A stretch of DNA of 64,000 bases from Pontivivens sp032464575 (GTDB taxonomy: Bacteria > Pseudomonadota > Alphaproteobacteria > Rhodobacterales > Rhodobacteraceae). The translations under genes were made by a program, and so were the position numbers. The notes beneath the pieces are model-generated. The model was not told the origin of the DNA, ran no database searches, and saw only the letters and a list, made by a program, of their open reading frames with translations. Shown here piece by piece: positions 34,953 through 44,850 of this stretch. Numbering within the stretch: the stretch's first letter is position 1; each line of letters opens with the position of its first letter. Location: the NCBI GenBank assembly GCA_032464575.1, contig JAWDKM010000001.1, positions 124,001 to 188,000 on the forward strand, in the 5' to 3' direction.

Positions 34953-35516
34953 TTACTCCGATCCGCGGGCCATCGCGGCGACGCCGGTGCGGGCGACCTC
35001 GACGAGGCCCAGCGGCACCATCAGCTCGACGAAGGCGTCGATCTTGTCCGGCGCGCCGGTCAGCTCGAAGACGAAGCTCTCGGTCGTCGTGTCCATGACG
35101 CGGGCGCGGAAGATCTCGGCGGTGCGCAGCGCCTCCACCCGGTCGTTGCCGGTGCCGCGGACCTTCACCAGCGCCAGCTCCCGCTCGACGCTCGGGCCCT
35201 CCACGGTGAGGTCGTGGACCTCGTGCACGACGACCATGCGTTCGAGCTGGTGCTTGATCTGCTCGATCACCTGCGGCGTGCCTGTCGTCACCACCGTGAT
35301 GCGCGAGCGATGCCCGGTATGGTCCACCTCCGCAACGGTAAGGCTGTCGATATTGTAGCCGCGCCCGGAGAAGAGCCCGATGACGCGCGCCAGCACCCCG
35401 TCCACATTGTCGACCAGCACGGCCAGCGTATGCCGCTCCTGACTGTCGCCGAACGGGGTCTTCAGGTCATAGGCGCTCTTCCGCGAGGCGCCTTTCTTGA
35501 GGTCGAGGGGGCTCAT
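34953..35516 (-). CDS. ilvN: Acetolactate synthase small (regulatory) subunit
   Basis: Regulatory subunit that gives valine feedback control to acetolactate synthase. 187 residues: ACT domain at about 28-100 (TLAVLVDNVDGVLARVIGLF, GRGYNIDSLTVAEVDHTG) and a C-terminal domain (VEALRTAEIFRARVMDTTTE). Starts within the TAA of the lipoprotein gene before it (TAATG), so it is translationally coupled. In most bacteria it follows ilvI directly; here two exported-protein genes separate them. Confidence 0.95.
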   Translation of the reverse strand: MSPLDLKKGASRKSAYDLKTPFGDSQERHTLAVLVDNVDGVLARVIGLFSGRGYNIDSLTVAEVDHTGHRSRITVVTTGTPQVIEQIKHQLERMVVVHEVHDLTVEGPSVERELALVKVRGTGNDRVEALRTAEIFRARVMDTTTESFVFELTGAPDKIDAFVELMVPLGLVEVARTGVAAMARGSE

Positions 35517-36115
35517 TATGCTCCACCTTTCCAGGTCACGAGGTCATCGCCAAGGGTGATGTCTGCCGAGGACAGTGTCGATGCCTCTGCGAAGGAGACA
35601 TCTGCGCCGGGGGGTAGGACGGCTGGAACTGTCCCGCCGTTCCTTAGGTCGAACGGGTCCCCCTCGACCAGTTCGACGGTCCAATCAAGCATGGACGTTG
35701 CGCGCGAGCAGCCCCCGTCCTCAGGCGCGCTGCCCTCGATCGCCGAGGGGCCCTCGGGACCGTATCGAAAGCATATGTAGACAAGACCGTCACGTCCTCG
35801 ATCGGTCCACCATTCACCTGTAGCGATGTTCGGGCCGAAGTCGGACCAGAGATACGCGTCGCCGTCGCCTGCCAGGTACTCGATCTGCGTACCGGTATCC
35901 GGTCGGAACACCCGTAGCGTGCGGCCTTCGTAGACGTCGCGAAGTGCCAGCGGCGATGCGCTCAGTGCACGGATACCATCGGCTGTCTCGGTGCCGGAGC
36001 ACGCCGACAGAGTTGCTGCAACGGCGAGCACTGCCAACGGCGGCCTAACGCTAGAGAAGGTCGCGGGTGCCGTGCGCCCAGCCTTTTCGAGGGAATACAT
36101 AGGGTTCCTTGTCAT
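35516..36115 (-). CDS. Putative lipoprotein between ilvI and ilvN
   Basis: 199 residues with a late signal peptide and lipobox (LAVLAVAATLSACSG, Cys39), so an envelope lipoprotein. The mature part holds SPLALRDVYEGRTLRVFRPD, WSDFGPNIATGEWWTD and, near the C-terminus, GDPFDLRNGGTVPAV. Internal ATG at residue 6 (MYSLEKAG) is an alternative start. Overlaps the upstream 58-codon gene by four bases (ATGA) and ilvN by one (TAATG). I do not recognise a family; GC is lower than in ilvI and ilvN. Its link with acetolactate synthesis is unknown. Confidence 0.78.
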   Translation of the reverse strand: MTRNPMYSLEKAGRTAPATFSSVRPPLAVLAVAATLSACSGTETADGIRALSASPLALRDVYEGRTLRVFRPDTGTQIEYLAGDGDAYLWSDFGPNIATGEWWTDRGRDGLVYICFRYGPEGPSAIEGSAPEDGGCSRATSMLDWTVELVEGDPFDLRNGGTVPAVLPPGADVSFAEASTLSSADITLGDDLVTWKGGA

Positions 36116-36284
36116 TCGATGGGCAATCCGCGGTCGGCAGTTTCGGTGCGAAAGCTCTCGATATCTCCGTCCGACTGCACGAAAGGTACGGTGCCGGAGC
36201 GGAGGTCATAGGGATCATCGGACAGCGGCGTTTGCTGTGCAAAGGCCCAGGACGGCGAGGCGATCAGCAGTGCGAGAAAGAGCC

Positions 36285-36288
<4 letters not shown>
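36112..36288 (-). CDS. Small exported protein (58 residues) coupled to ilvI
   Basis: GTG start overlapping the ilvI stop codon by four bases (GTGA). Residues 1-18 are a signal peptide (MRLFLALLIASPSWAFAQ), then QTPLSDDPYDLRSGTVPFVQ and SDGDIESFRTETADRGLPIE. The core DPYDLRSGTVP is nearly repeated in the C-terminal part of the following lipoprotein (DPFDLRNGGTVP), which suggests the two are related or recognise the same partner. Too short for most gene finders. Stop overlaps the lipoprotein ATG by four bases. Confidence 0.75.
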
Positions 36289-38036
<1,748 letters not shown>

Positions 38037-38091
38037 GGGTCTCTTCCTTCTCGCGGGGCCGCGCCCCGATTTCACTCCATGCGGCGGACAC

Positions 38092-38113
38092 AAAAAAACC
38101 CCCGTCCGGGGGT
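38092..38113 (-). terminator. Attenuator terminator of the ilvI operon
   Basis: On the minus strand ACCCCC-GGAC-GGGGG (38113-38099) is followed by seven T (38098-38092). It lies 39 bp downstream of the leader-peptide stop and 56 bp before the ilvI ATG. A pairing of GCGCGCC at the leader end (38161-38155) with GGCGCGC (38123-38117) just before the stem may be the alternative structure, but the competing pairing is not fully resolved. Confidence 0.85.
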
Positions 38114-38151
38114 CATGCGCGCCAGCCTCCTGCGGGATCGGTCCCGAGGGG

Positions 38152-38187
38152 TCAGGCGCGCCTTCCGATAAGTACGACGATGCTCAT
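38152..38187 (-). CDS. Leader peptide of the ilvI attenuator (11 residues)
   Basis: Reads MSIVVLIGRRA and then TGA. Five of eleven residues are consecutive branched-chain amino acids (Ile-Val-Val-Leu-Ile), and GGAGA lies 6 bases before the ATG. When charged tRNAs for these are scarce, the ribosome should stall here and let transcription pass the terminator at 38092-38113. The layout is that of the enterobacterial ilv leaders; a regulatory peptide of this kind has no other function. Confidence 0.88.
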   Translation of the reverse strand: MSIVVLIGRRA

Positions 38188-38211
38188 CGCTGTCTCCGCT
38201 TCACGAGCCCT

Positions 38212-38239
38212 GTTTTACAGCAGCGGGGCAGGGGGTCAA
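38212..38239 (-). promoter_or_regulatory. Probable ilvI operon promoter
   Basis: Minus strand TTGACC (38239-38234), 16 bases, TAAAAC (38217-38212). This would start the transcript near 38205, leaving about 18 bases before the leader-peptide ATG and room for its ribosome site. Confidence 0.6.
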
Positions 38240-38396
38240 CCCGCGCCGGTGGAGAAAATGACGCATTCGGGTGGCTCAGCGTCATTTTATTCCAAAAATG
38301 GGCTGCGAAGCGGTCGTCCGGCCGCGCGAGGAACCGATACGGGACGGAATCGGTTCCCCCTTCAAGGCGATCGCACCGCCCGTCGGAGAGATCGAG

Positions 38397-39344
38397 ATGA
38401 GCAGAGGCAGAACGGCAGCGCATCCCCACCAGATCCCGGCCGGAGGGTGGAAGGACATCGCCCTGCGCACCAAGGACGAGATCGAGCGCGACCATGTCGG
38501 CCTGATCGCCGCCGGCGTCGCCTTCTACGGCCTTCTCGCGATCTTTCCCGGTATCGCCGCCGTGATGGCCATCGGGGGGCTTGTGACCGAACCCTCGATG
38601 CTGGTCGACCAGCTCGACCGGCTGGCCGCGATCATGCCGCAACAGGCGGCCGACATCATCCTGTCGCAGGCACGCGAGGTTGCGGGCTCGCGCGAGGACG
38701 GTCTCGGCCTCGCCGCGGCGGTCGGCATCCTGCTCGCGCTCTGGTCGGCGTCGAAGGGCGTCTCCAGCCTCATGGAGGGGCTCAACGTCGCCTATGACGA
38801 GGAGGAGACGCGCGGCTTCTTCGCCAAGACGCTGACGAAGCTCGGACTGACCGTCGGCCTCGTCGTCGGATTGCTGCTGTGCATCGCCATCGCGGTGGGG
38901 CTGCCCGTGATCCTCGCCGTCCTGCCGGGCGACACGCTGACCGAGGCGCTCGTGACGGTGCTGCGCTGGCCGCTGATCCTGCTGATCGCCACGGCGGGGC
39001 TCGCCGTGCTCTACCGGTTCGGCCCGGCGCGCTCGGACGCGAAGTGGCGCTGGCTGACACCGGGGGCCGGGGTGGCCTGCGTGCTCTGGGTCCTGGGATC
39101 GCTGGCCTTCGCTTTCTACGTCCGCAACTTCGCCAGCTACAACGAGACCTTCGGCACGCTGGGCGGCGTGGTCGTGCTGCTGATGTGGATGTGGCTGTCG
39201 GCGTTCATCGTGCTGCTCGGCGCCGAGCTCGACAGCGAGATGGAGGCGCAGACCCGCCGCGACACAACCACGGGGCCGGAGGAGCCCATGGGGTCGCGCG
39301 GCGCGGTGAAGGCCGACACGCTGGGCGACGCGCAGAAGAGCTGA
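38397..39344 (+). CDS. YihY/BrkB-family inner membrane protein
   Basis: 315 residues, about six membrane helices: AGVAFYGLLAIFPGIAAVMA, AAAVGILLALWSASKGVSSL, VGLVVGLLLCIAIAVGLPVI and, near the end, LGGVVVLLMWMWLSAFIVLL. The SxxxxFFAKTL and GAELDSEMEAQTRRDT parts are typical of YihY (formerly called ribonuclease BN; that activity belongs elsewhere). Role unknown, possibly lipid or osmolyte transport. The ATG at 38397 has GGAGAG upstream. Confidence 0.9.
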   Translation: MSRGRTAAHPHQIPAGGWKDIALRTKDEIERDHVGLIAAGVAFYGLLAIFPGIAAVMAIGGLVTEPSMLVDQLDRLAAIMPQQAADIILSQAREVAGSREDGLGLAAAVGILLALWSASKGVSSLMEGLNVAYDEEETRGFFAKTLTKLGLTVGLVVGLLLCIAIAVGLPVILAVLPGDTLTEALVTVLRWPLILLIATAGLAVLYRFGPARSDAKWRWLTPGAGVACVLWVLGSLAFAFYVRNFASYNETFGTLGGVVVLLMWMWLSAFIVLLGAELDSEMEAQTRRDTTTGPEEPMGSRGAVKADTLGDAQKS

Positions 39345-39348
39345 GCCC

Positions 39349-39942
39349 TCAGGCCAGCCGCTGCAGCCAGCGGGCCGTCGCGACCACCATCACGATGGCC
39401 AGCACGCCGAGGCCGCGTTCCCACAGCCCGTCGAAACCGGTGGGCAGGAGGAAGAAGATCGGCGCCCCGATCGCCCACAGCCCCGCCGCACCGTAGAGCG
39501 CCCCGCGCAGCATGCGATCCGATCCGCGCAGTCCCGGCCACATGGCCAGCGGCACCAGCGCGAAGAGCAGGCCCAGCCCGATCACGAAGTAGATGTGCAG
39601 CACGATCCCCTCGCTGTCCCCGTCGCCATACTCGTTGCGCGCCGCGATCACGACGACGAGACCCGCCAGCAGCGCCCAGCCGAACACCGCAGCCGTCCAG
39701 GGCCATCCGCCCGGATGCGCGTTGGCCGCGCCCAGCGCGAGGGCGAGCAGCCCCGCGGCAAAGCCGTAGAGCGCGATGTCCTGTATGATCTCGTAGGGTC
39801 CGGCGGCCAGCGCGCTCACCGTGTCGGCGACCGGGTCGTGCCCCGGCACGACGATGGACCCGATCACGTTGCCCAGCACCAGTGCCACGCATCCCGCATA
39901 GGCGATCCAGGCCGACAGGTGCAGCAGGTTGTGATCGTTCAT
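39349..39942 (-). CDS. DUF998-family membrane protein
   Basis: 197 residues with about six helices (HLSAWIAYAGCVALVLGNVI, DIALYGFAAGLLALALGAAN, AVFGWALLAGLVVVIAARNE, YFVIGLGLLFALVPLAMW). The opening helix followed by VVPGHDPVADTVSALAAGPY is the DUF998 signature. Function unknown. Start at MNDHNLLHL. Convergent with YihY, four bases apart. Confidence 0.85.
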   Translation of the reverse strand: MNDHNLLHLSAWIAYAGCVALVLGNVIGSIVVPGHDPVADTVSALAAGPYEIIQDIALYGFAAGLLALALGAANAHPGGWPWTAAVFGWALLAGLVVVIAARNEYGDGDSEGIVLHIYFVIGLGLLFALVPLAMWPGLRGSDRMLRGALYGAAGLWAIGAPIFFLLPTGFDGLWERGLGVLAIVMVVATARWLQRLA

Positions 39943-40069
39943 GCGAACCGGTCCCTTCGTCGGACCTTGAGGTGGCGCGCACCGCCCGAAAGGCGAGTGC
40001 CGGCATTCGGGGCGGGTCCACGGGGCCGGCACGACTTCGGCGAGCCTTTTGAACGATTTCCTGCCCCGT

Positions 40070-40696
40070 TCAGTCGGTGAGACCCAGCAGCCCGCTCTCC
40101 AGCACATACCGCGTCAGCCCCGCGGTGGTGTCGATGTTGAGCTTGCGCTTGATGTTCTTGCGATGCGTCTCGACCGTCCGGACGGAGATGTCGAGGTCGC
40201 GCGCCACCTCCTTGTTCGACAGCCCCCGCGCGAGGCGCAGCAGCACCATCTGCTCCCGGCTGGTGAGGACCTCGCGCTCGCCCTCGGGGCTCATCGCGCC
40301 CTCGGTCCCGGTGCACAGATACGTCTCGCCCGCATGGACCTTCTCGATGGCGGTCACGATCTCCTCGGTCGCGACGTCCTTGAGCAGGTAGCCCTTCGCT
40401 CCGTGCCGCAGGGCGGTGGAGATGTATTCGGGGTTGTCGTGCATCGACAGGATCACGATGCGCGCCTCAGGGTCGCGCTCCAGCACCAGTTCGGTCGCCG
40501 TCAGCCCGTTCATGCCGGGCATGTTGAGGTCCATCAGCGTGACGTCGGGCGCCAGCCGCTCGATCGTGTCGACTGCATCGCGGCCGGTGGCCACGGCGGC
40601 GATGACCTCGATCTGGTCGAAGGTCTCCAGCACGGCGCGCACGCCCTCGGTCACGAGGGGGTGGTCGTCGGCGAGCAGGACGCGGATGCGGCTCAT
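40070..40696 (-). CDS. NarL/FixJ-type response regulator
   Basis: 208 residues: receiver domain (about 1-120) with the acidic pair in LLADDHPLV and phospho-acceptor Asp in DVTLMDLNMPGMNG, and a LuxR-type HTH at about 140-200 (LTSREQMVLLRLARGLSNKE, DISVRTVETHRKNIKRKLNI). Overlaps the histidine kinase stop by four bases, so they are a pair. The neighbouring TRAP transporter operon, divergent from them, is the likely target. Confidence 0.94.
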   Translation of the reverse strand: MSRIRVLLADDHPLVTEGVRAVLETFDQIEVIAAVATGRDAVDTIERLAPDVTLMDLNMPGMNGLTATELVLERDPEARIVILSMHDNPEYISTALRHGAKGYLLKDVATEEIVTAIEKVHAGETYLCTGTEGAMSPEGEREVLTSREQMVLLRLARGLSNKEVARDLDISVRTVETHRKNIKRKLNIDTTAGLTRYVLESGLLGLTD

Positions 40697-42102
40697 GCCT
40701 CGGCCGTCTCCCGCGCCGGCGCGCCGGAGGTCAGGTGCCGCGCGGGCAGGTTCGCCTCGATCCGCGTGCCCTCGGGCGAGGAGGAGATGCGGAACGTGCC
40801 GCCCAGATGTTCGATGCGCTCGGCCATGTTCCTCAGCCCGATCCCCTGTCCCTGTCCGCGCCGGGGCACGAAGCCGCGGCCGTTGTCCGAAATGATGAGC
40901 GCCGCGCCGCGGCGGTGCGGCTTGATGCGCAGCTTGACCTCGGTCGCGCCCGCGTGCCGCTCGATATTGGTCAGCGCCTCCTGCGCCACGCGAAAGAGCG
41001 CGGTCTTGCCTTCGGCACTCAGCGAGTTGCGCAGCGCCACGGTGTCGAGCCGCGTGCGGATGCCGGTGCGCGTCTCGAACTCCTCGCACAGGGTCTTGAG
41101 CGCGGGCGACAGGCCCAGGTCGTCGAGGGCCGCGGGCCGCAGGTCGCGGCTGATCCGGCGGACCTCGTGAATGGCGAGGTTGAGCTGGTCCCCCGCCTTT
41201 TCCAGCGTCGGGCGCACGGTGCCGCCGCCGTCGATGCGCCGCAGGGCAAGCTCCAGCCCGTAGCGGATGCCGACGAGGATCTGGGAGATGGAATCGTGCA
41301 GCTCCCGCGCGACGCGCGCGCGCTCCTCCTCCTGCGTGTCGACGATGCGCTGCGTGAGGACGGCGAGCTTGTCGTCGGCCAGCCTCCGCTCGCGGATGTT
41401 GATGAGCATGCCGGAGGCGAAGACCCCGAGCAGCACGACGGAGGTGATGGCGGCGATCCACAGGAAGGTGTCGCGGATCCGTGCCTCCATCTCCGCGCGC
41501 GTGGCCGCGACCTCGGCCCGCACGTCGTCGATGAAGATGCCGGTGCCCACCGCCCAGCGCCAGTCCTGCAGGCCGATCACGTAGCTCACGATCGGGCTCT
41601 CCTCCCCGGTCGAGGGCTTGGGCCAGACATATTCGTGATAGCCGCCGCCGCGGCGGGCGAGGTCGATCAGCGGCTGGACGACGGGCGTGCCCGTGCTGTC
41701 GGTCAGGTCGATCCAGTTGCGGGTGATGAGCTCGGTCTGCTTGGAGCTCACGAGGTTGGTCCCGTCGTAGTCGTAGACGAAGAAGAACCCGTCCTTGCCG
41801 TAGGTCATCGCGGCGAGGATCTGGGCCGCGCGCTCCTTCGCCTCCTCGTCGTCGGGACCGGCGGGTCCGTAGATGTGGTAGATCGCGTTGCGCGCGAGGC
41901 TCATGTAGTTGCGCAGCTCCGCCTGCTTGGTCTCCAGCAGCGTCTCCTCGAGGAAGGCGATCTCCTCCTCGGCGAGCTGCCGGGACTGGTAGGCGACGAG
42001 GGTGGCGATACACGCGACGGCCAGGACGAGCGGAACCGTGGCCAGAAGGAAGACCTTCTGCCCGTAGCTTGGCCGCAGTCTCTTGCGCGGGTGCGCTCCC
42101 AT
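40693..42102 (-). CDS. Cache-domain sensor histidine kinase, NarL-class
   Basis: 469 residues: N-terminal membrane helix (about 15-38, VFLLATVPLVLAVACIATLV), an extracytoplasmic single Cache domain (about 40-185) with FFFVYDYDGTNLVSSKQTEL and YEYVWPKP-like HEYVWPKPSTGE, second helix (about 190-212, FLWIAAITSVVLLGVFASGM), HisKA_3 dimerisation domain with the phospho-histidine in ARVARELHDSISQILVGIRY, and a HATPase domain (SDNGRGFVPRRGQGQG). It should sense a small ligand outside the cell. The ATG at 42102 has GGGGAGGA upstream. Confidence 0.92.
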   Translation of the reverse strand: MGAHPRKRLRPSYGQKVFLLATVPLVLAVACIATLVAYQSRQLAEEEIAFLEETLLETKQAELRNYMSLARNAIYHIYGPAGPDDEEAKERAAQILAAMTYGKDGFFFVYDYDGTNLVSSKQTELITRNWIDLTDSTGTPVVQPLIDLARRGGGYHEYVWPKPSTGEESPIVSYVIGLQDWRWAVGTGIFIDDVRAEVAATRAEMEARIRDTFLWIAAITSVVLLGVFASGMLINIRERRLADDKLAVLTQRIVDTQEEERARVARELHDSISQILVGIRYGLELALRRIDGGGTVRPTLEKAGDQLNLAIHEVRRISRDLRPAALDDLGLSPALKTLCEEFETRTGIRTRLDTVALRNSLSAEGKTALFRVAQEALTNIERHAGATEVKLRIKPHRRGAALIISDNGRGFVPRRGQGQGIGLRNMAERIEHLGGTFRISSSPEGTRIEANLPARHLTSGAPARETAEA

Positions 42103-42725
42103 GCCGTCCGTCCTCCCCCCGGAAACCGCATCATATGACGCGAGCGCGGCTGCGGGATCAAGCAGGCGCCGCGTAGGGCATCGATCCACCCGGCCTCGTG
42201 CGGGTGCGACGGGGCGGCGCGGGGCCTGCGGCATCGGGGGCGTTCCGGCCGTTGGTCGAGTGGCGGTCGCGCGCGTTCGAGCCGCCAAGGCCCCGCGATC
42301 TCGACGATGCGCTGGCATGCAAGGCCCTATCGCTCCACTATGTCATGGAAGACGTCCGCGCCACAGTCCCCGCGCCAGTGTGTTCCCCGCCTCTGGGGCC
42401 GCGCCGGGAGAGCGGATGCGGATCGGACCTTCCAGAACCTCAAAGAGATGGCGCTTGCGGCGGTGGATGAGCGGCGACGAAGCACCGGCGCAGGGCGAAG
42501 TGCCCGGCCATCGACCGTCGCCCACGCGACGGCGCGGTCCCGCCGACATCCGGTCCCGGCCGCCGTACCCTGCGACATGAGCGCCGGTTTTCGCCGTCCA
42601 CGTATGGAATGCGCCGCAAGCTACGGGTTTGTAGGTATTGGAACTGGCCACCGCACTCGCTAGTGTCCGGCCATTAATCGATCCGCCCATTCGCAAAAAA
42701 GGGTGGGCGCTACTGGGAGGTATCC
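42103..42725. other. 623-base intergenic region between the sensor kinase and the TRAP operon
   Basis: No convincing gene: open frames here are arginine-rich and lack ribosome sites. It must hold the promoters of both divergent units. A possible dctP promoter is TTGGAA (42638-42643), 17 bases, TAGTGT (42661-42666). Confidence 0.5.
42638..42666 (+). promoter_or_regulatory. Possible promoter of the TRAP operon
   Basis: TTGGAA, a 17-base spacer and TAGTGT, giving a start near 42673 and a leader of about 50 bases before the ATG at 42726. Both boxes are imperfect. Confidence 0.3.
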
Positions 42726-43811
42726 ATGGATCGTCGCTCTTTCCTGAAGAATTCCGCGATCGGCGGCTCGGCCGCAGCCGCGAGCACCGCGCTAGCCGCC
42801 CCGGCCTACGCGCAGGGCCGCCGCACGCTGACGCTCGTCACCACCTGGGGCCGCGGCCTCGCCGGTGTGCATGACAGCGCGCAGTACTGCGCCGACATGA
42901 TCACGGCCGCCACCGACGGCGCGCTGACCATCGACCTCAAGGCCGCGGGCGAGCTCGTCGGCGCGTTCGAGGTGTTCGACGCCGTCGCCTCCGGCCAGGC
43001 GGACATGTATCACGGTGCCGACTACTACTTCGTCGGCCAGCACCCGGGCTTTGCCTACTTCACCGCCGTGCCCTTCGGCATGACGGCGCAGGAGATCCAG
43101 AACTGGTACTACTGGATGGGCGGCAAGGATCTGCACCACGAGCTGGGTGAGATCTTCAACATCCATTCGTTCATCGCGGGCAACACCGGCGCGCAGGCCG
43201 GCGGCTGGTTTGCGAGCGAGATCAACAGCCCCGAGGACTTCAACGGCCTCAAGTTCCGTATGCCGGGCCTCGGCGGCCAGGCGCTCGGCCGCCTCGGCGC
43301 ATCGGTGCAGAACATCCCCGGTGCCGAAGTGTATCAGGCGCTGTCCTCCGGTGCGATCGACGGGACCGAGTGGATCGGCCCCTGGGCGGACGAGAAGGCG
43401 GGCTTCCAGGAGATCACCAAGATCTACTACACCTCCGGTTTCCACGAGCCGGGCGCGGCCCTGTCGCTCGCCACGAACCTCGACGTGTGGAACGAGCTCT
43501 CCGACGCGCACAAGGCGGTCATCGAGAACGTCTCGGCCGCGGCACATTCCATCAACCTCGCCCAGTTCATGGCCGAGAACGGGGCCGCGCTGCAGCGCCT
43601 GCAGTCCGCCGGCGTCGAGCTCAAGGAGTTCCCGGACGAGGTCTGGGACGCGTTCGGCCAGGCCTCGCAGGAGGTGCTGGAGGAGAATATGGGCGACGAG
43701 CTCTATGCCCGCATCCACAACTCCGCGATGGACTCCATGCAGAAGTCCTCGGGCTGGATCGCACAGTCCTCGGGCGTCTACACCGCGCAGCGCGACCGCG
43801 TGCTGGGCTGA
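42726..43811 (+). CDS. TRAP transporter solute-binding protein, TakP-like
   Basis: 361 residues, periplasmic DctP-type binding protein. The N-terminus is a Tat signal (DRRSFLKNSAIGG, cleavage after APAYAQ at about 29). Family segments: GRGLAGVHDSAQYCADMITA, PFGMTAQEIQNWYYWMGGKD and GLKFRMPGLGGQALGRLGAS; SSGAIDGTEWIGPWADEKAG is the alpha-keto-acid/TakP-like ligand region. GGGAGG lies 5 bases before the ATG. First gene of a dctP-dctQ-dctM operon that is divergent from a Cache-domain sensor pair. Ligand class is inferred from resemblance to TakP. Confidence 0.93.
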   Translation: MDRRSFLKNSAIGGSAAAASTALAAPAYAQGRRTLTLVTTWGRGLAGVHDSAQYCADMITAATDGALTIDLKAAGELVGAFEVFDAVASGQADMYHGADYYFVGQHPGFAYFTAVPFGMTAQEIQNWYYWMGGKDLHHELGEIFNIHSFIAGNTGAQAGGWFASEINSPEDFNGLKFRMPGLGGQALGRLGASVQNIPGAEVYQALSSGAIDGTEWIGPWADEKAGFQEITKIYYTSGFHEPGAALSLATNLDVWNELSDAHKAVIENVSAAAHSINLAQFMAENGAALQRLQSAGVELKEFPDEVWDAFGQASQEVLEENMGDELYARIHNSAMDSMQKSSGWIAQSSGVYTAQRDRVLG

Positions 43812-43825
43812 TCCCGACCGATCGA

Positions 43826-43852
43826 CCGGAGGCGCGCGACCCGCGCCTCCGG
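43826..43852 (+). promoter_or_regulatory. Intra-operon hairpin after dctP
   Basis: CCGGAGGCGCG and CGCGCCTCCGG form a perfect 11-bp stem with a 5-base loop, 15 bases past the dctP stop, with no T run. Such stems commonly stabilise the upstream message, so the binding protein can be made in excess over the permeases. Confidence 0.55.
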
Positions 43853-43923
43853 CACCGCCGGACCGGGCGCCGCCGCGCGCCTGCCGGCCTTCGCATTTCG
43901 CAGTCCGACGCAGGTAGGGTCCA

Positions 43924-44820
43924 ATGCTCGAGGCATTGAGCTGGTTTTTCATAGAACTCTGGTCCGGGTTCTCCGGCATCTTCATCGCATTGGCCAATCC
44001 CGGAGCCTGGCTCGGCTGGGAGGACCGCGAGAACCTGATGCGGTTCATCTACTACGGCGCGTCGAGCGAGCTCTTCTTCGCGACCCTCTCGATCTTCGTG
44101 GGCATCCTGATCGCGGGCCTCGTCCACCGGCCGTTCCTGTGGGGCGTCGTGCGCACCATCGAGTTCGGCCAGAACTGGATCGGCCGCTTCTTCGCCTGGG
44201 CGGGGCTGGTCATGGTCCTCCAGCAGGTGATGGTCGTCTTCCTGCAGGGCCTGTTCCGCGAGAGTGCGATCAGCTTCGGCGTGGGCGACATCGTCTTCAC
44301 CCGCGACGTGTCGTGGTGGTCCGAGGGGCTGAAGCTCTACAACGCGATGATCGTGGCCCTCTGCGTCGCCTACACCTTCGTGCAGGGCGGGCACGTGCGG
44401 GTCGATCTCTTCTATGCCGGTGCGAGCTTTCGCACCAAGCGGGTGATCGACATGATCGGCTCGCTGCTCTTCATGATGCCGGTGATGGTGATCATCTGGC
44501 TGTTCGCCTGGTTCTTCATGTGGCGCAACATGATCACGCCGCCGGTCTCGGCCACCGACAATCTGGAGCGGCTGATGACGCGCGCTCGCGCCGTGCGCTG
44601 GAACATCGAGACCATCGGCTTCAGCCCCAGCGGCTTTGACGCGTACATCCTCTTCAAGGTCCTGATCGTGAGCTTCGCGGGCCTGATGTTCCTGATGGCG
44701 TGGAGCTGGTTCTACCGCAGCCTCCTGGAGTTCATCGAGGGGCCGGAGAGCGAAGGCAAGTATCTCGACAAGGATCGGCTCGGCGACGAGATCGCCGAGA
44801 CCGCGGCCGAAATTCACTAG
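43924..44820 (+). CDS. TRAP transporter small permease (DctQ), large form
   Basis: 298 residues with a four-helix core and extra length compared with a typical DctQ (about 160-200). Helices at LFFATLSIFVGILIAGLV, FFAWAGLVMVLQQVMVVFL, LYNAMIVALCVAYTFVQGGH, SLLFMMPVMVIIWLFAWFFM and VLIVSFAGLMFLMAWSWF. The QGGHVRVDLFYAG segment is the DctQ hallmark. The extra N-terminal part and the long last loop are typical of the TakQ-like group. Between dctP and dctM. Confidence 0.9.
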   Translation: MLEALSWFFIELWSGFSGIFIALANPGAWLGWEDRENLMRFIYYGASSELFFATLSIFVGILIAGLVHRPFLWGVVRTIEFGQNWIGRFFAWAGLVMVLQQVMVVFLQGLFRESAISFGVGDIVFTRDVSWWSEGLKLYNAMIVALCVAYTFVQGGHVRVDLFYAGASFRTKRVIDMIGSLLFMMPVMVIIWLFAWFFMWRNMITPPVSATDNLERLMTRARAVRWNIETIGFSPSGFDAYILFKVLIVSFAGLMFLMAWSWFYRSLLEFIEGPESEGKYLDKDRLGDEIAETAAEIH

Positions 44821-44850
44821 GGCCGGACACTACTGATGGGACAAACGTAA

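Noticed and set aside
42644..42660. Sigma-54-type promoter before dctP (TGGCC...)
   Set aside because: The downstream GC element at the required spacing is absent.
42307..42663. 118-codon frame between the sensor kinase and dctP
   Set aside because: Arg-rich, no ribosome site, no domain, and overlapping frames on both strands are equally open.
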